Source: Sanghuangporus weigelae
Taxonomy: Eukaryota > Basidiomycota > Agaricomycetes > Hymenochaetales > Hymenochaetaceae
Direction: 5' to 3'
Assembly: GCA_033182465.1 (NCBI GenBank)
Contig: CP137323.1
Location: forward strand, 124,001-188,000
Length of the DNA stretch: 64,000 nucleotides
Position 1 is the first letter of the stretch. Each line of letters begins with the position of its first letter. This document shows, piece after piece, positions 33,940 to 46,445 of the stretch. The position numbers and the translations under genes were made by a program. Below the pieces are notes generated by a model that saw nothing but the letters and a program-made list of their open reading frames with translations, had not been told where the DNA came from and searched no databases.

Positions 33940-35320
33940 AATTTCTGGGTGAATATCATGATCCAATTATGAGCCACACGACCTTTGAATATGCCGTGGG
34001 AGGAAACATCTATTCTCGTCTGGAAGAATAAATTCTCCAAAGCTGATGCAAGGGCTTCTTGTGGCCTTTCGATGTTCACTGACCATCAATTCATGAGATA
34101 ATATCCAAAGGACTTGACTTTCTGCACAGTAAAGGGATCATGTATAGAGATATTAAATGAGTCACGTCCAAAGGCATTGAATCGAATTCCCGTGCTCATA
34201 CATTGATATAAAAGAACCGAGAATGTCCTAATAAGAACGAAAAGCATGCCTCTGAATGCAATACTAACCGATTTTGGTCTGTAAGTAATTCAAATAAATT
34301 TGTGGATAGTATCCCTGATGAACCATCAGTTCAGAAACCGTTGAACCTGACGAGACTGCGCCGTCTATCCAAGTCGGATCCATTGACTACTGCACTCCAG
34401 AGAATTTCAGGCAGGCGGACAGGGTAACAATGAAGACTGACATGCTCCCCGCAGGATACAATGTCAATTTCCATAATTCATACTCACTGATTTCCATTCT
34501 ATGCCTCTTACATCGCAACATTCGATACTGTGCATTGTGTTAATAATGAAAATGTTATCCGGAGAACACCCCTTTGGTTCCAGATTCATTGATGATTGGA
34601 AGTCACCCGGACGTATATTGAGATACATATTTCCACTCGGCTATGGTGATGATAATATGGAGAACTACAACGATGTCAATGGATTCTATACATACATTTG
34701 AAAGGAAGGTGAGCCTCGATTGTTAGTTTTCATTGGCAGTTTAATCGATTATTTCTGTCTTAGGCCGCCAACTTGCAAGTGAGCTTCTAAGAAAGAACGC
34801 AGAGCTCCAGTCGAATGCCAATGATGCTTTGAGATATGTGGTGAGATTGACCAATTACTTCTACTATGATTCATATATCATGTTTGACATGACATTCAAT
34901 GGTTCAGAACAGCTGAATGCAGAGGGTCTCGGCGCTGGCAAATGTGATGTGAAGGTGGAAGTCGCCGATGTTGTAAATAGGGACAAATGCCGAAATGCTC
35001 TAAAGCAAGAAATACGAAGAATTGAAACTGAAGGGATGACAAGAGCGTCAAGGCTCCCAAGCGGAACCTGTGATAAATGTCTAGGCTGCCGTCTCTCTCG
35101 GCATCCGACTCCATTTCAACAGACAAATTCCAACGCCAGAATCGAAACCACAAGCACAACTACCTCTTATTCGAATGCACCAGGAAGTTTAAGATATCAT
35201 TTGTTGACGAATAAAGGCTCTAGTGCTGGATCGGACTCCTTGACCTCAGAATGCGGCAGAGCCTTGCAATACCTAGCGTCGGATCAAGTAATCAGGATGG
35301 AATCATTCAAAATAAAGTAA
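33940..35320 (+). pseudogene. decayed third kinase paralogue
   Basis: In order on the plus strand are recognisable kinase pieces related to the genes at 20130 and 22432: SHTTFEYAVGGNIYSRLEE (about 33970), ISKGLDFLHSKGIMYRDIK (about 34100), ENVLIRTKSM with LTDFGL (34219-34280), PSIQVGSIDYCTPENF (about 34350), MKMLSGEHPFGSRF (about 34550) and SELLRKNAELQSNANDAL (about 34780), then a Ser/Thr tail to ~35320. No P-loop or VALK block is visible upstream. Where both relatives have a GT donor after RDIK, this copy reads ATGAGT, and stops interrupt several joins. The catalytic histidine is replaced by tyrosine (YRD). I call it a pseudogene in opposite orientation to its relatives. Confidence 0.68.
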
Positions 35321-35964
35321 AGACAGGTTTGCTGACTCCAATAGCCGCGGAAGTCAAAAGAGGAAGGAGATACGCAGAACTCGTACGAAGACGGGATAGA
35401 TCGCGAAGTGCTGGGCTTCAAGGAAGTACGACGAGAGAAATGGATTCAGGAGCGGACAGACACGTACATACGGACCAAGCTACGAAACGTAGGCATCACA
35501 GTTCCGAATCATAATGCAACGCCATACTCGGGATGTACTGGTCGCGAAGCAACGTATGCATCTGGTGCTCCAGAGAGATACGTATGCACAAAAAGTGTCT
35601 AAAAAGAATAAATGAGGTTTTTGTGCAATTTTCATTGAAAACGTACCACTTTCGAGAAGCGAGGTGTTGAATATTACCGATCCTACCACGCAACGCGTAG
35701 CCCCTTTCAATTATTTACTGTAATCATTTTATGTCTGTAGGCAGCGAAACTGCCGGCGGGAACGGTCGTTGTGCCGTGCCTGTTTTGAATCGGGATGTAT
35801 TAGCTAAGCGAACTACCATTACGTTATCATCGCATCACATCTCTGGCTGTTGAAACCTTCCCCTTTACTTGGTTTTCACTCCACAACGGTCACCTCTGCC
35901 TTTCTTCGACATCCCATCTCTGCTTGCTCGACGCTGTTCACGACGTTGACGACCACTTGACTGT
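35321..35964. other. intergenic
   Basis: No gene recognised. The last ~150 bp is the 5' flank of the gene starting at 35965. Confidence 0.35.
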
Positions 35965-37842
35965 ATGTCTCCCGACGTCGTGCAAGGTGAGCGTGTTGTG
36001 CATCTGCGCAGCTTACGCCTTGTTACTGATACATTGACTTCTTCCAGTTGCCTCCGCGACCGCTTCATTGCGTCCCGCTAGCCTTCCAGCACAGTTACAG
36101 ACCCAACCGACCTCGAAGACGGCATTGCCTGCATCGCCATTATCTACGGGCTCCTCGCCGCCCACTGTGCAGGCCATCGATCTCCGACACGTCACTTCCA
36201 ACCACAGCGCAGCACCTCCAATGAAGGAAAGAACTGTATCTGCATCGACGGATAGGTCTGGACGACTTGGACACCTGCAAACTCTTTCCTCTGCATCGGC
36301 CCAACAACATCGTATTGGATCGCGCTCGCCTACTTCTATCCCTTCATCCCCAACGTCTGTGTGAGTATCCTGTCAGTTTTCATTATACAGCATCTCCATC
36401 GCAAATGGTGCATCGATGAGTCTATGGCATTCTGCCTGCGCGAGGTGCAGGTATCTGTTACGATATCTCGCTTTATTGCAAGCTGCCTGTGCAATGTTTT
36501 TATCGCATTATCCGGCTACTGTATCGCTGCTTTGTGGCGCGCGGGAGCCTATAGAGATGATATTGAGGACGTGGCGCCCCATTCTTTCCTTTCTTGATTT
36601 TTCTGGATTAGTATATAATTTCGCAAAGTGCTGATTGTCATTTTTAGACACTCGTCATCTTCTGCGATTTTTGAACGCGATATTGAGCCCCCTCCTCATA
36701 TTCTCACCCATGCGCATCCGACTCATCCTCATCGCACTCCTCGATCTAAGACGACAGAGCCCATAGACTCTAGTGTTCCATCTGTGCTAGACAGTGCGGC
36801 CGCGCTCTTAACGTCAACTGATGAGCTGGAAGAGCAGACGGTCGCAGTTGAAGCTCCTGCTTCGAGTTGCGCCGCGAGCACAATAGGCAGTCCGGTTGGT
36901 CGTGGAAGCAGAAGTCCCAGCCCGAGTGCAAGTGCGGGTGCGGGCAGAGGAGGCCGGACAAGCATGCTGCTTAATTTGCCGAGTCCTGTGCAAAGCACGA
37001 TTGTATCCGTACCTTTGTCTCCATCCTCCATGTCATCGGGAGCCGGTCGTGGAGGTGCAAGCCCTCCGCATATTTCATCCCATTCTGGTTCGCCAAGGAT
37101 GTCACCTCCCCCAATATCCACGAGCTTCTCTGGAGGGCAAACAATGCCAGGCGGTTTCTCTCCACCAAGCGAGAAAGAAGCAAGCCCCACATCAACTCCG
37201 CAGCAGCAACGAAACGGTGCAAGCACACCATCTAGCATTGGGGGATCGACACATTATGAAAGTGCACCAAGCTCGCCCAAGACGACTACCCTTGAGCATC
37301 CACCACATTCTCTTCCGACTTCTCCCTCTACTCCTACGGCAACGATGTCCTTCGCTACTTCTCCATCTGCTGACATTGCTTTCCCTCGGGCTCGGCCGCA
37401 GGTGTCTCATCCTCCATCCCCGTCGCAAAATGCGCACAAACGCCTTTCCTTCCTTTCATACAATGATATCCTCAATTCTACGCCCATCTCAACTCTCCCG
37501 CTTAGCAGCCTGACTTCTCCAGCCACTGATCAACCGCCACCGCATATACCTGGTGTCTCTTTGTCCGTAGGAGCAGTTACGAGTGGTTCCCCCTTAGGTT
37601 CGGCCTATGGTGGGGGAGGTAGCCGGAGCGTAAGCTTGGCGAATAGCGCACGCAATTCCCTTGTTCTGGATGGTCTGTTCGGACCAGGACATGTGCATAG
37701 TGGAGCTGCGATAGACGTTAAGGAACCAACTGCCGGAGGAGTTGGGGATGATGTAGGTGGCGAGTGGGAACGTGAGGGACTTGGCCGCGGACTCGAGGAG
37801 CGTCTCGACGCGCTCACGCCTGTCGGATCAGGGAAGGCCTAG
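35965..37842 (+). CDS. Ser/Pro-rich disordered protein, function unknown
   Basis: Three exons close in phase: 35965-35986, 36048-36360 and 36648-37842, giving 509 aa. I do not recognise a domain. The whole chain is rich in Ser, Pro, Gly and Thr, with many SP/TP sites (SPPSEKEASPTSTP, SAPSSPKTTT), as in regulatory phosphoproteins. A short conserved-looking island, RLSFLSYNDILNSTPIS (around residue 315), and an acidic C-terminus (GEWEREGLGRGLEERLDAL) are the only non-repetitive parts. The island is surrounded by Ser/Pro spacer and could be a docking motif. The second intron is 287 nt, four to five times the local norm. No membrane span or signal peptide is present. Confidence 0.68.
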
Positions 37843-39541
37843 TAACCACCGCCTCAGATCATTGCTGCTTGCCTTGACGACACGCTTTATTACGATGGAT
37901 AACTATATTCTTCTGTTCGCTCTTCTCTGGTTTCTGCTCTCTTTTCGTTGTGACTGTACACTGCACTTCGTTTTTTGGTCCTGATATGTCACGAAATCCA
38001 ATTAAAGATGCGTTTTTCTTCCCCTTCTATTCCGTTCGTCATTACCAGAGGTTCCCAATATCGTATAACACAACTTGTCTCTCTGCTGTTAGCCTTTTTT
38101 CTTATCTTTCTCGGTTTGAGGTTATTTACGTACTGTACTATTGTCTCGTTGCTCTATTCGTGGCAGAGAACATCATAATCCAACTCCCTCCTATAGCTCC
38201 TCGATCCTCGGTCTATTCCCTCGCTCACCCATGCATACTCGTAACAGGCCTTTATGCGGTGTAAAGTCATTTCTTTCCCCCTTCACTATCTTTTTGCTAT
38301 GAGACTGATCAGCTGTTACGATGCAAAGTGGCTCGTCTCTTTTGGCGTATACTGATGTTGATGTTTACTCTCTATTTTGAGATTTTGAGAGATACACATG
38401 TTCTTCTTTCTCCTGCCGGTTTCCGATGTTGATTGTGTCGTTTCGAGATGTTCATTTGTGTTTGTGTTTTTGTCCTGCTTCGGGCTTCAGTTCTTTCACT
38501 GTACAAGGGCCGGGTTAGCTCGCGTTACGGTATATATGTATGTCATGCAGATATCGATATTAGTGATACAGAAATGACGCAGACACATCGATTTTTTTAA
38601 TGCATGTCAGTATGAACTGCCTGTTGTCAGACTGCTTTAGAATACTATACTTCAATGGAAATGTCTTTGCATGACAAAGTCCTTTCTGAAGCGTATTATT
38701 TTTCGCCCTCTGTCTGCGGATGTTTCATGGAGCTTTGCAATAGTAATCAAGTAATTCTTTAAGTCCAAAAAGAATACACGTGAACAATGAGCTCCGTGAA
38801 ATCCCCGCAAGACGGTTTCAGATTCGTAATTGCATGGCTTGCTTCAATTTCCATGATTTGATTTTCGGCAAGTTTCGACATCCAAAGGAAAGCCACTATA
38901 GGGCACGTGTCATAACATCCGAGTCGACGATATCTTTTTCAGTTCGCGCTCTCATCTTCGCATATTGTTGGCTGAGATCTATAGATTCAAATTCTCATAC
39001 CGCCGTATATGTATGTCCTAGCTACGCGTTGTCAAACGTCTAGGACATGGCACCGTCCCTATTCTGCTATACTCTCCGAGTTCTGCGACTCCGCTCTATC
39101 CCGCCTACACTCATCAGTGGCGTCCTAGAATCGCTGAAATAGAAAGGCCGAGAGCCTACATTCTCAAGAGCTTCCGCTGAATAAATTATAAGGCGCTGCC
39201 TGCTTGCTACTTACATACGAGCGACCCTATGTCGCAGCTGGTGAATTTGTCCAAGGCCTGATTCTTCTTTGAAGTGGACCGGCGCCGACGTAGTATCATG
39301 CAGTATTAGTGCGCTGAAACGCATGCCGCGCGTTTCTTCATCTCTGTGAGCGATACGTTCTTGTGGTGCTCTCCGAATTTCTGACTGTAACATGTTTTCA
39401 GGAGATTTGAGGATTCCGGTACCCAGGGTTGCGAAGCGCATATAAGAGACACGATTGTTCTCTGCGAAGTTCAGCACAAAGCGACACTTCCTATAGTCTA
39501 CCTCAGCAATAACTTCTCCGCTTTCAAATTCTCCTCAAAAG
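37843..39541. other. long intergenic region
   Basis: T-rich 3' flank to ~38500, then mixed sequence to the ADH start. Small frames only; no gene or RNA recognised. 39211-39477 (minus) is open but matches nothing I know. Confidence 0.35.
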
Positions 39542-41132
39542 ATGCAGGCTGCTGTCTACGTTCCAGGAAACCCTTCTCTGAAGATCGACAACCACTTTGA
39601 GATACCGAAACCAGGTCCAAAGCAGGTTCTTCTCAAGATTCAAGCTTCGGGAGTTTGTCATACGGATGTGCGTTTTAGCGCAATTATTCGGATGTATCAT
39701 GGTTAATCGTACCGTCCTGTAGGTCTTCTTGTTGAGTACGGCGCCTAGCGATGGTCGTACATACATCATGGGACACGAGGCCACAGGCATCGCGGTTGAG
39801 TGAGTCGCGGGTTTGAATCTAAAAGCAAGAATCTCGATTGACATGTAAAATTTCGCAGCTTTGGTAAAGATGTATACACCATCCAGAAGAACAAACGTTA
39901 CGCGGTACTCAGCCTCGGAGGCTGCGTTGCCTGTCTTGCCCGACGAAATGGAATAAAGATAACTCCGGGAGAAAGTGCCTTGGAAGAATTCTTTGCCATT
40001 CCATCTTTTGGATTGGGCGGAAATGGAGGTCACGCAGAATTTGCCGTTGTTGATGCGGATATGCTGGTCCCGGTCGTGAGTTGCTAGATGCTCAGCACGC
40101 CCCTATCTACGTTGCTTATCTGCCATTCACCGTAGCCCGAGAACGTACTACCGGAACATGCAGCAGTGATGGCTGATGCAGGAATAACTGTCTGGAGTGC
40201 ACTCAAGACAACTGCAGAGGTAACATCCCTTTCGCTTCTTTCAACGCACGGCGCTCATGATACTTCTTTTCCTGAAAAGATCAGGAAAGGCGAGCGCGTG
40301 CTGATCACCGGAATCGGAGGTCTTGGCCTACTTGCGGTCCAGCTTGCTGTATATCTCGGAGCAGAAGTTTATGCGGTCGACATCCGCCCAAGCAGTCGTG
40401 AACTTGCGCTCCGTTTCGGCGCACGTAATGCATTTGATTTGGTCGAGCTTGATGCGGTCCTTGCCAAAGGTTTTCAAGTCGACTGTGCAGTTGATTTCGT
40501 CAGCAGCGACACGAGTTGGTATTCTGTCTATTTTTTTTGTTTCTTTGTCTAACGTCTACTAGCATTTCAGAAGGAGGTATCGGCGGTTGGAGGAAATTTC
40601 CTTAATTCCGCGCTACAGAAGAGAGGAAGGATCGTAATTGTACGTCGTCTTCATTTCTGTCTTTGAAATTATGTGGTCTCATGTAGAGTTGTAGGTTGGT
40701 GCTAGTGACCATAATCTCGTTACAAATGCACTCGCCGGGATCGTTATGGGCCTTCAAGGTAATATTTTCTTCACAAATATTATGTGGAGTTTTGACTCAT
40801 CCGTGTCTAGTCCGTTATACTGCCTACGGAGTTAAGGAGGATTTGATCGAAGTACTGGACCTTGCCTCGAAGGTGAGTGCCAGATGATATATGCTTCCCT
40901 CGTACATTATAGTGATACCTTTAACCAGGGGATTGTGAGACCCATTGTCGATAAATTGCCCCTTCACGAAGCAAACAAGGCATATAACGACCTGAGGGCT
41001 AACCTCATTCTGTCACGCAGGGTACGAACACTCTCTCAGCACTGCAGCTCTGACTGTTCTTTGACTCTGACCTTTTATGATTAGGTTTTGATTCCTCCTG
41101 CGTTTTGGGAGGAATCTGTATACCCAAATTGA
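39542..41132 (+). CDS. zinc-type alcohol dehydrogenase (GroES-like MDR family)
   Basis: Ten exons close in phase: 39542-39667, 39723-39799, 39859-40075, 40136-40219, 40280-40514, 40563-40639, 40695-40758, 40811-40872, 40929-41021, 41085-41132 (about 360 aa). It probably oxidises or reduces an alcohol/aldehyde with NAD(P). The catalytic zinc ligands are Cys39 (GVCHTD) and His60-Glu61 (GHEATG); the Rossmann fold carries GIGGLG followed by the acidic VDIR. The structural-zinc loop is degenerate, with only GGCVAC left of the usual four cysteines. The C-terminus reads RRVLIPPAFW. Exon 5 needs a GTTGGT donor at 40515 with acceptor at 40562, which is the only phase-consistent choice I found. The 60 nt intron before exon 5 is stop-free. 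Substrate unknown. Confidence 0.85.
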
Positions 41133-41403
41133 TATAGTCGTGTAGATACAAATCTACGTGTTGCTAGTAATGCAAATATTGTTTTTCTACTTTCCTCGTA
41201 AATTATTGCGCTTTCTCACAGACATTGGTTGCCGTGGTTTTCTGCAATGGTAAGAACTCGAAAATTAGAGAAAATCCTGGCCATGTTGGCTACTCGGCAC
41301 CAGAGTATTCATTAGATGGCCAAATTAGTATTCTGTAATCGTGGGAACAACGGCTATATTACGCGGCATCGAGTCGATCCTTCGTCATCCATCTACGTAC
41401 ATA

Positions 41404-42925
41404 ATGGTCGAGTCGAGAAATACCCAAAACATGGCCTCCGACTCGCCGAATATCATGATTCTTCCGATTGCAAATATTCAACACGATTTCCAAAATGTCA
41501 TTTCTGATGTCCGCGACGGCACTGTAGTTGCTGAGGATATTTGGCTCTCCTGCTATAAGACAGGCTCGCAATCTGTCCATGGCAAGGTACGCGTAGGGCT
41601 TGGAGAGCGACGAGGCGAGCAATCTGGAACGAGGACTGTCGAGCTAGTCGGCAGAGATGGTGTGCATCTGGAGAGGGGCGATAGGGTATGCATTTAAACG
41701 AGTGCTTTCAGATAAATATGTTACTAAATCACAATATCTAGGGGAATTATATTGCATCGTGTGATGCCCTCTCAATACCACCTACCAGTCTACGTGTACC
41801 GAGATATGTCGTTCGAGACTCTGATGACAAGCTAAAGGTCGGAAGCATATCCCTCGGAATGCATTGATCTTTATTTAACTTTAGGACGAACAGTCCAAAC
41901 AAATCAACGCTATTACCGTTGCTCCTGACCTGTCTCAAATCGCGTTAGGGTACGAGAATGGATCAATACGACGTCTTCCGCTTCCCTTTTCAGAGGACTT
42001 GGGGGAATCGCATGGACAACCAGCGGCTCCGCTAACGTACACACCACACCTCAGTGGGACGGCTGTTGAAGCCTTGTCATATTTCCCTTCTTCGCGGGTG
42101 TTGCTTTCCGCAGGTGCGGACTTTATGCTGCATGTCCTCGATGCCGATCCGGGTCTATCGTCACCTTCGAAACCTGCGCGATCCTTCAAGGGACATATCC
42201 GTCCTATTACTAGTGTAGCTATTATCGAGCGCGGAAGGAACGTTTTGTCAGCTGCGCGCGACGGGACGCTTCGGCTTTGGGATGTTTCTGGTGGGAAGCA
42301 GATCAAAGTCATGGGCTCGCAGAAGTACAGCGCGATCAACGCATTGTCGCTCGGGCAGAGTATGTCCACGTCGTCGCCACCAGCTCCTACTTCCGTCACA
42401 AACCCTGAGTTGGACCCCCGCGAAGTTGGGACGGCAGACAAGCACGTATTCCTCGCCTTGCAGAACGGTGATCTCGAATGCATTGATCTTGGGGCCAAGG
42501 CGTCCATTTTCCATTCATCATCGATGCAGAACTACGAACGACACGGACCGCTTATGTCAATTGCGTACGACTCAAGTTCATCCCTGGTTGCGACGGGTTC
42601 TTCTTCTGGCGTCGTCACAATGTTCGACACCCGGCAACTCAATGCACCACTATGCGCCTTTCAAAGGAACTCAGCCGGTATAGAGGGACTTGGATTCGTC
42701 AGAGCGCCAAATGCTGGATCAGCCGAGGAATATTCGGGCGATCCTGACCTAGCTGTAGCCACGTCCGATGGCTTGCCCTTCGTTGCAAGCATCCGACCTC
42801 ACGGACCTGAAGTTCGTGCTGAGCTCGCATGTGGAGGGGATTGCGAGCCAACACGAGCCCTGACAGTCGATTCTAGAGACGCCATATGGCTTGCTGGGGA
42901 TGAGGGAGTTGCTAGGATGTATTAG
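41404..42925 (+). CDS. RPN14: WD40 protein, probable Rpn14/PAAF1 proteasome-assembly chaperone
   Basis: Three exons close in phase: 41404-41685, 41742-41837 and 41885-42925, giving 472 aa. WD-type strands are visible: INAITVAPDLSQIALGYENG, VEALSYFPSSRVLLSAGAD, the classical GHIRPITSVAI...SAARDGTLRLWDV repeat, and MSIAYDSSSSLVATGSSSG. The N-terminal domain before the propeller and the order of repeats fit Rpn14/PAAF1, which binds the Rpt ATPase ring during base assembly of the 26S proteasome; the assignment rests on the layout and could be another WD40 protein. An internal ~35-residue Ser/Pro/Thr loop (SMSTSSPPAPTSVTN) interrupts the propeller. The start is the first ATG in frame. Confidence 0.6.
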
Positions 42926-43414
42926 GATGATTCTTGATTGGAGAAGTAATACAATGTTCAATGACTCCTGAGTAATTTCAGCCTTGGAAGCGTTTGCCGG
43001 GAGGATTACAGGAATTTGGGGAATATAGTAAAAACTACAAACTACAAATCCGATAGCGAGCGAGCAGGTCGGTTTGAAATTCCAATCCGTCTGAGGACCT
43101 CTCATTATCTTATTTTACTTTATTTTTTCCATTTACTTTCCTTCTGCTTCATCATTTTTGAACATTAAGATTCTGTTCGCGTTGATGATTAGAGTGATGT
43201 GTCGTTGAATCAAACACTGCCTTCGTGCGCTGCGACGGGGCCGGATAAAATCGCCCTTGACTCGGTTCACGGTCACACTGCAACCGTGATGTAGCTCAGA
43301 GCTCCTTTGCCTTTTACCATTTCGTCCAAGTGTATTCAAAAAATAGTGAATGTACGTTCGCCTTTCTTTCTGTACTATAGACCAAGCTACTTATGAAATC
43401 GGCACAGAGTGAAG
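42926..43414. other. intergenic
   Basis: No gene seen. It joins the 3' flank of the WD40 gene to the 5' flank of the acetyltransferase gene, same strand. Confidence 0.4.
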
Positions 43415-44313
43415 ATGGCTGAGTCGCCGAACACGTCGCAGCGTCCCGAAGTGAGGATTACTCCTGCAACGTACGATGACCTACCTGGGATCGCGACTTG
43501 CGAGCTCCTCGCCTTTTCTGGGGCGTTTCCTCCTTATGATATTTTCTCGCGTCTGTTGTATCCATTCCGCGCGCCATTGGTCCAATCTGGTGTGCATCCA
43601 CGGCATTGGCCAGACTACGCCTCGACAATTCGTGAACGCGCGACTAACCTGAGAGATGGTTCCATGATCTCCGTAGCGTTCGCAAAAGACGAGAACGGGC
43701 AAGAGATGGTAGTAGGGGTGGCAAAGATGACACCGCCAATTGAGATCATTGAGAGGATGCGCAAGGCTAGGAAGTGGAAGGAACGTGTTTTGGATGACAT
43801 CGTGTTTCCAGCGATAAATAATGTCCGGGATAAGCTTTGGAAGGATAGCGATGGGATGAATACGCGGTTTTGCACCGAATTTAAGAAGGAGCAGAATGCT
43901 GCTAAGGATAGGATAGATAAGGAGCGTCGAAATTTCCAATTGTGCGTTTGCCATGTTCTCCGCATCTTCGGAGAGTTGACCCATCCTTTATGCGTCGGTT
44001 CAGGCATCTCTTCTATGTACATCCGGCTTTCCAGAGACGCGGTGTAGGCTCAGCTCTCCTCGCACATTGCACTTCAGTCGCTGATGCTCAAGGTGTGCCT
44101 ATGATGGTTGAATCTTCGCCGTCGGGCCATCGGCTGTACCAGAATCATGGGTTCATGGATGTCGATTCGATTGACTTTACATTTGCCGGAGAACGAATTG
44201 TCATGCCATGCATGGTCCGGCAACCTGTGGCTCCGCCGCTTCCGCCGAAAGATGAAGGGCAGACGATTGATTCGAGTTCGAACGATGATCTATACGTAGA
44301 GGCGAATTCATGA
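43415..44313 (+). CDS. GNAT-family N-acetyltransferase
   Basis: Two exons, 43415-43941 and 44004-44313, close in phase (278 aa). The N-terminal RITPATYDDLPGIATCELLA is a typical first strand/helix of GNAT proteins. The acetyl-CoA binding motif A is HLFYVHPAFQRRGVGSALL, with the R-x-x-G-x-G loop, and motif B is seen in SPSGHRLYQNHGF. A long charged helix (residues ~110-170) is inserted between the two. This layout occurs in many fungal acyltransferase-like proteins of unknown substrate; cytosolic. The C-terminal ~30 residues are polar. Confidence 0.82.
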
Positions 44314-44859
44314 GCTGAGGACAGGAGTTATTCACTGTAGATGAGTGAATCTGTTTCTATCTTGGTTGTGTAATGCATACTGCATATCCGCCCCTTAAAT
44401 TGGCGATATACTTTTTTATTTACTCGCACAAGCATTTTCCCATTTTATTTCCCCAATGCGTGTCAGGACTCGATGGTTTCTTGCACCACGTAATCAATGA
44501 CTTACGAAGCCGTCCCTTTCGGAAGGATTATAAACTAGACTATGTGCCAATCTGGTTCTCAGTCGCCGGATGGAACGTGGAACGCTCGTTACAGATAATT
44601 TCACCGCTTGCAAAGATATCTACATGGCCCAAGAGGAATTCGAACAGATGTTCTTAGCCTCAAGAAATTAAAGAATGTCCAGAGGAAAGGAGGGTACAGA
44701 TCAAACTTGGAGACAAACGGAGGACACAAGGACACAAGACTGGTACGTAGTAAATGTCTATCAAAGCTTTGAAGAACGAATAATCAGGACGTCTCCAATA
44801 GAGGGTGTACGATGGATTTGAGTGGATGCTCCACGGGCTTCAGCCTCGCTTCGTCATTC
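44314..44859. other. intergenic
   Basis: Convergent 3' flanks of the acetyltransferase and hydrophobin genes; no gene recognised. Confidence 0.4.
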
Positions 44860-45389
44860 TCAGGCGCTGACCGCGCTGCACCCAATCGCGATGATTCCGG
44901 ATTCTGTTCGGGTTGAAAAAAATGGAATTAGAGATCGTTTTACCATGGTGACAGAGCCAGTGATGACAATGAAACTCTTACGAAAACTCTTGTCACAGCA
45001 CAGAGGCTTCAAAGAACTGCGGAATGGGAAATCATGAGTACTGAACCAAAAAGTATATCGACGCAAGGGAGACTGATTATCGCTTACCAGAATCCACTGA
45101 ACTTGGGCAATGTGTTGCATGTCAGACCGACTGGCTCGTTCTTCTGTTCAGGAATGAGGTCGATGTGCAGAAGGTCGATAAGCAGCTTCGCGCTGAACGA
45201 TGTCCAGGATGTCGAGTCGAGGCAGCAGAGGAGCTCCTTGCTGCAGGTTGAAGTCGGCGGAGGCTTTGGAGGCTGCGTCGGTGTCGCCGACGGCTTAGGC
45301 TTTGGTTTGTTGGCAGCGTCAGGAGCGGCCATTACAAGAGACAGGAGAGAGAAGAGGAGAATCAACGGGTATGCGACGCGGAAATGCAT
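44860..45389 (-). CDS. class I type hydrophobin
   Basis: Three exons close in phase: 45389-45088, 45016-44982 and 44903-44860, giving 126 aa. A signal peptide (MHFRVAYPLILLFSLLSLVM) is followed by a Lys/Pro linker and then the eight-cysteine pattern: C-x5-CC-x34-C-x11-C-x5-CC-x12-C. These spacings fall in the class I range. The end, GIIAIGCSAVSA, matches the typical IGC-x-P/A-V ending. Hydrophobins are secreted, self-assemble at air-water interfaces and coat hyphae and fruit bodies. The second exon is only 35 nt. The Pro/Lys stretch (KPKPKPSATPTQPPKPPP) before the first cysteine is a variable feature of the family. The ATG at 45389 is preferred because the hydrophobic core begins a few residues later. 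Confidence 0.93.
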
Positions 45390-46445
45390 CCTTGGGCTTG
45401 CTTGCGATGTGGGCAGCACGTACAGTAAGCACTCTGGGGCAGAGAATCTCCCAGGTTGACCCCAGTATACACATTGGATTTATATATTTCAGGAGACAGA
45501 GGGCGCGCCGTATTTTCAATCCCATCAGTGTAAATAAATATCAACACTCTCGACCGCTCCGGGTGGCAATGTAGACGAGAACGGAAGCACGGTCGAGTCC
45601 GAAAATCACTTCATCATACTTCCATGACGATTCCGCGTTCCTACGCGGGTGTACCTTACATTAAAGTGACCGACTTGGTCTTTACACGCGTCATCGATGC
45701 GCCTTCGTTGCCAGCAGCAGCGACGCCACGGCGGGGAAGCTATTGACCAAAATATGCGTGTACGAACGCGCTCCACGGTATTTCATTACATCTTTATGAA
45801 TTAGCGGACTGACGAGACAAACGTGTTCAGAGGTGAAAATGATAACTGCACGGCAAAGCTCTTCGGCAAATTCAATCCTTTTCCTAACCGACGGCTGCAG
45901 AACAATTCCGCAAGGCAAGCAAATACTGATAGCTGATAGAATCATACGTCGGACATCTCATCTGCGCACTGGGAGCGCAGTGTCCCTGATCACGTCTTCT
46001 CGGATACTCTAGATGCCATGCATGTGCCGCATGGGTAACTCACACACACGTCGTCGAAATTCTATTGATATCTTCCGCTCCGGTCCTTTATGAGTGTGTG
46101 CTATTTATCAGTTTAGCCTCCTGTTGTTACTCGCTTCGAGACGTTGGTGGAAGACGCGAGGTTTGATGTAGCGATCAGCGTCGAATGCGAATGATGATTC
46201 AATGTTGCGTCGCGGGAAGGGTCTCACACAAATGTCTCGACCCAATCTCGTGCAAATATCAATTACATTTTCGTGAAAATATCCCCCGGTATTATTTTGT
46301 ATGTGGATGAAACGGGCGAGTGCAGATCAACTCTAGAAAATCAAACCCTTCATTTAGTCTCCCGCTGTAGTAAGTCAGCGCTAGAAGTCGCGAGTACTTT
46401 GAACTTAAACGGAGCGGATGCCGGGATATAGCATAGTCTGGTGGT
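45390..46445. other. intergenic, hydrophobin 5' flank and GFA gene 3' flank
   Basis: About 1 kb with only small frames on both strands and no recognised gene. Hydrophobin promoters are often long in mushrooms; I see no obvious repeated operator. Confidence 0.35.
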
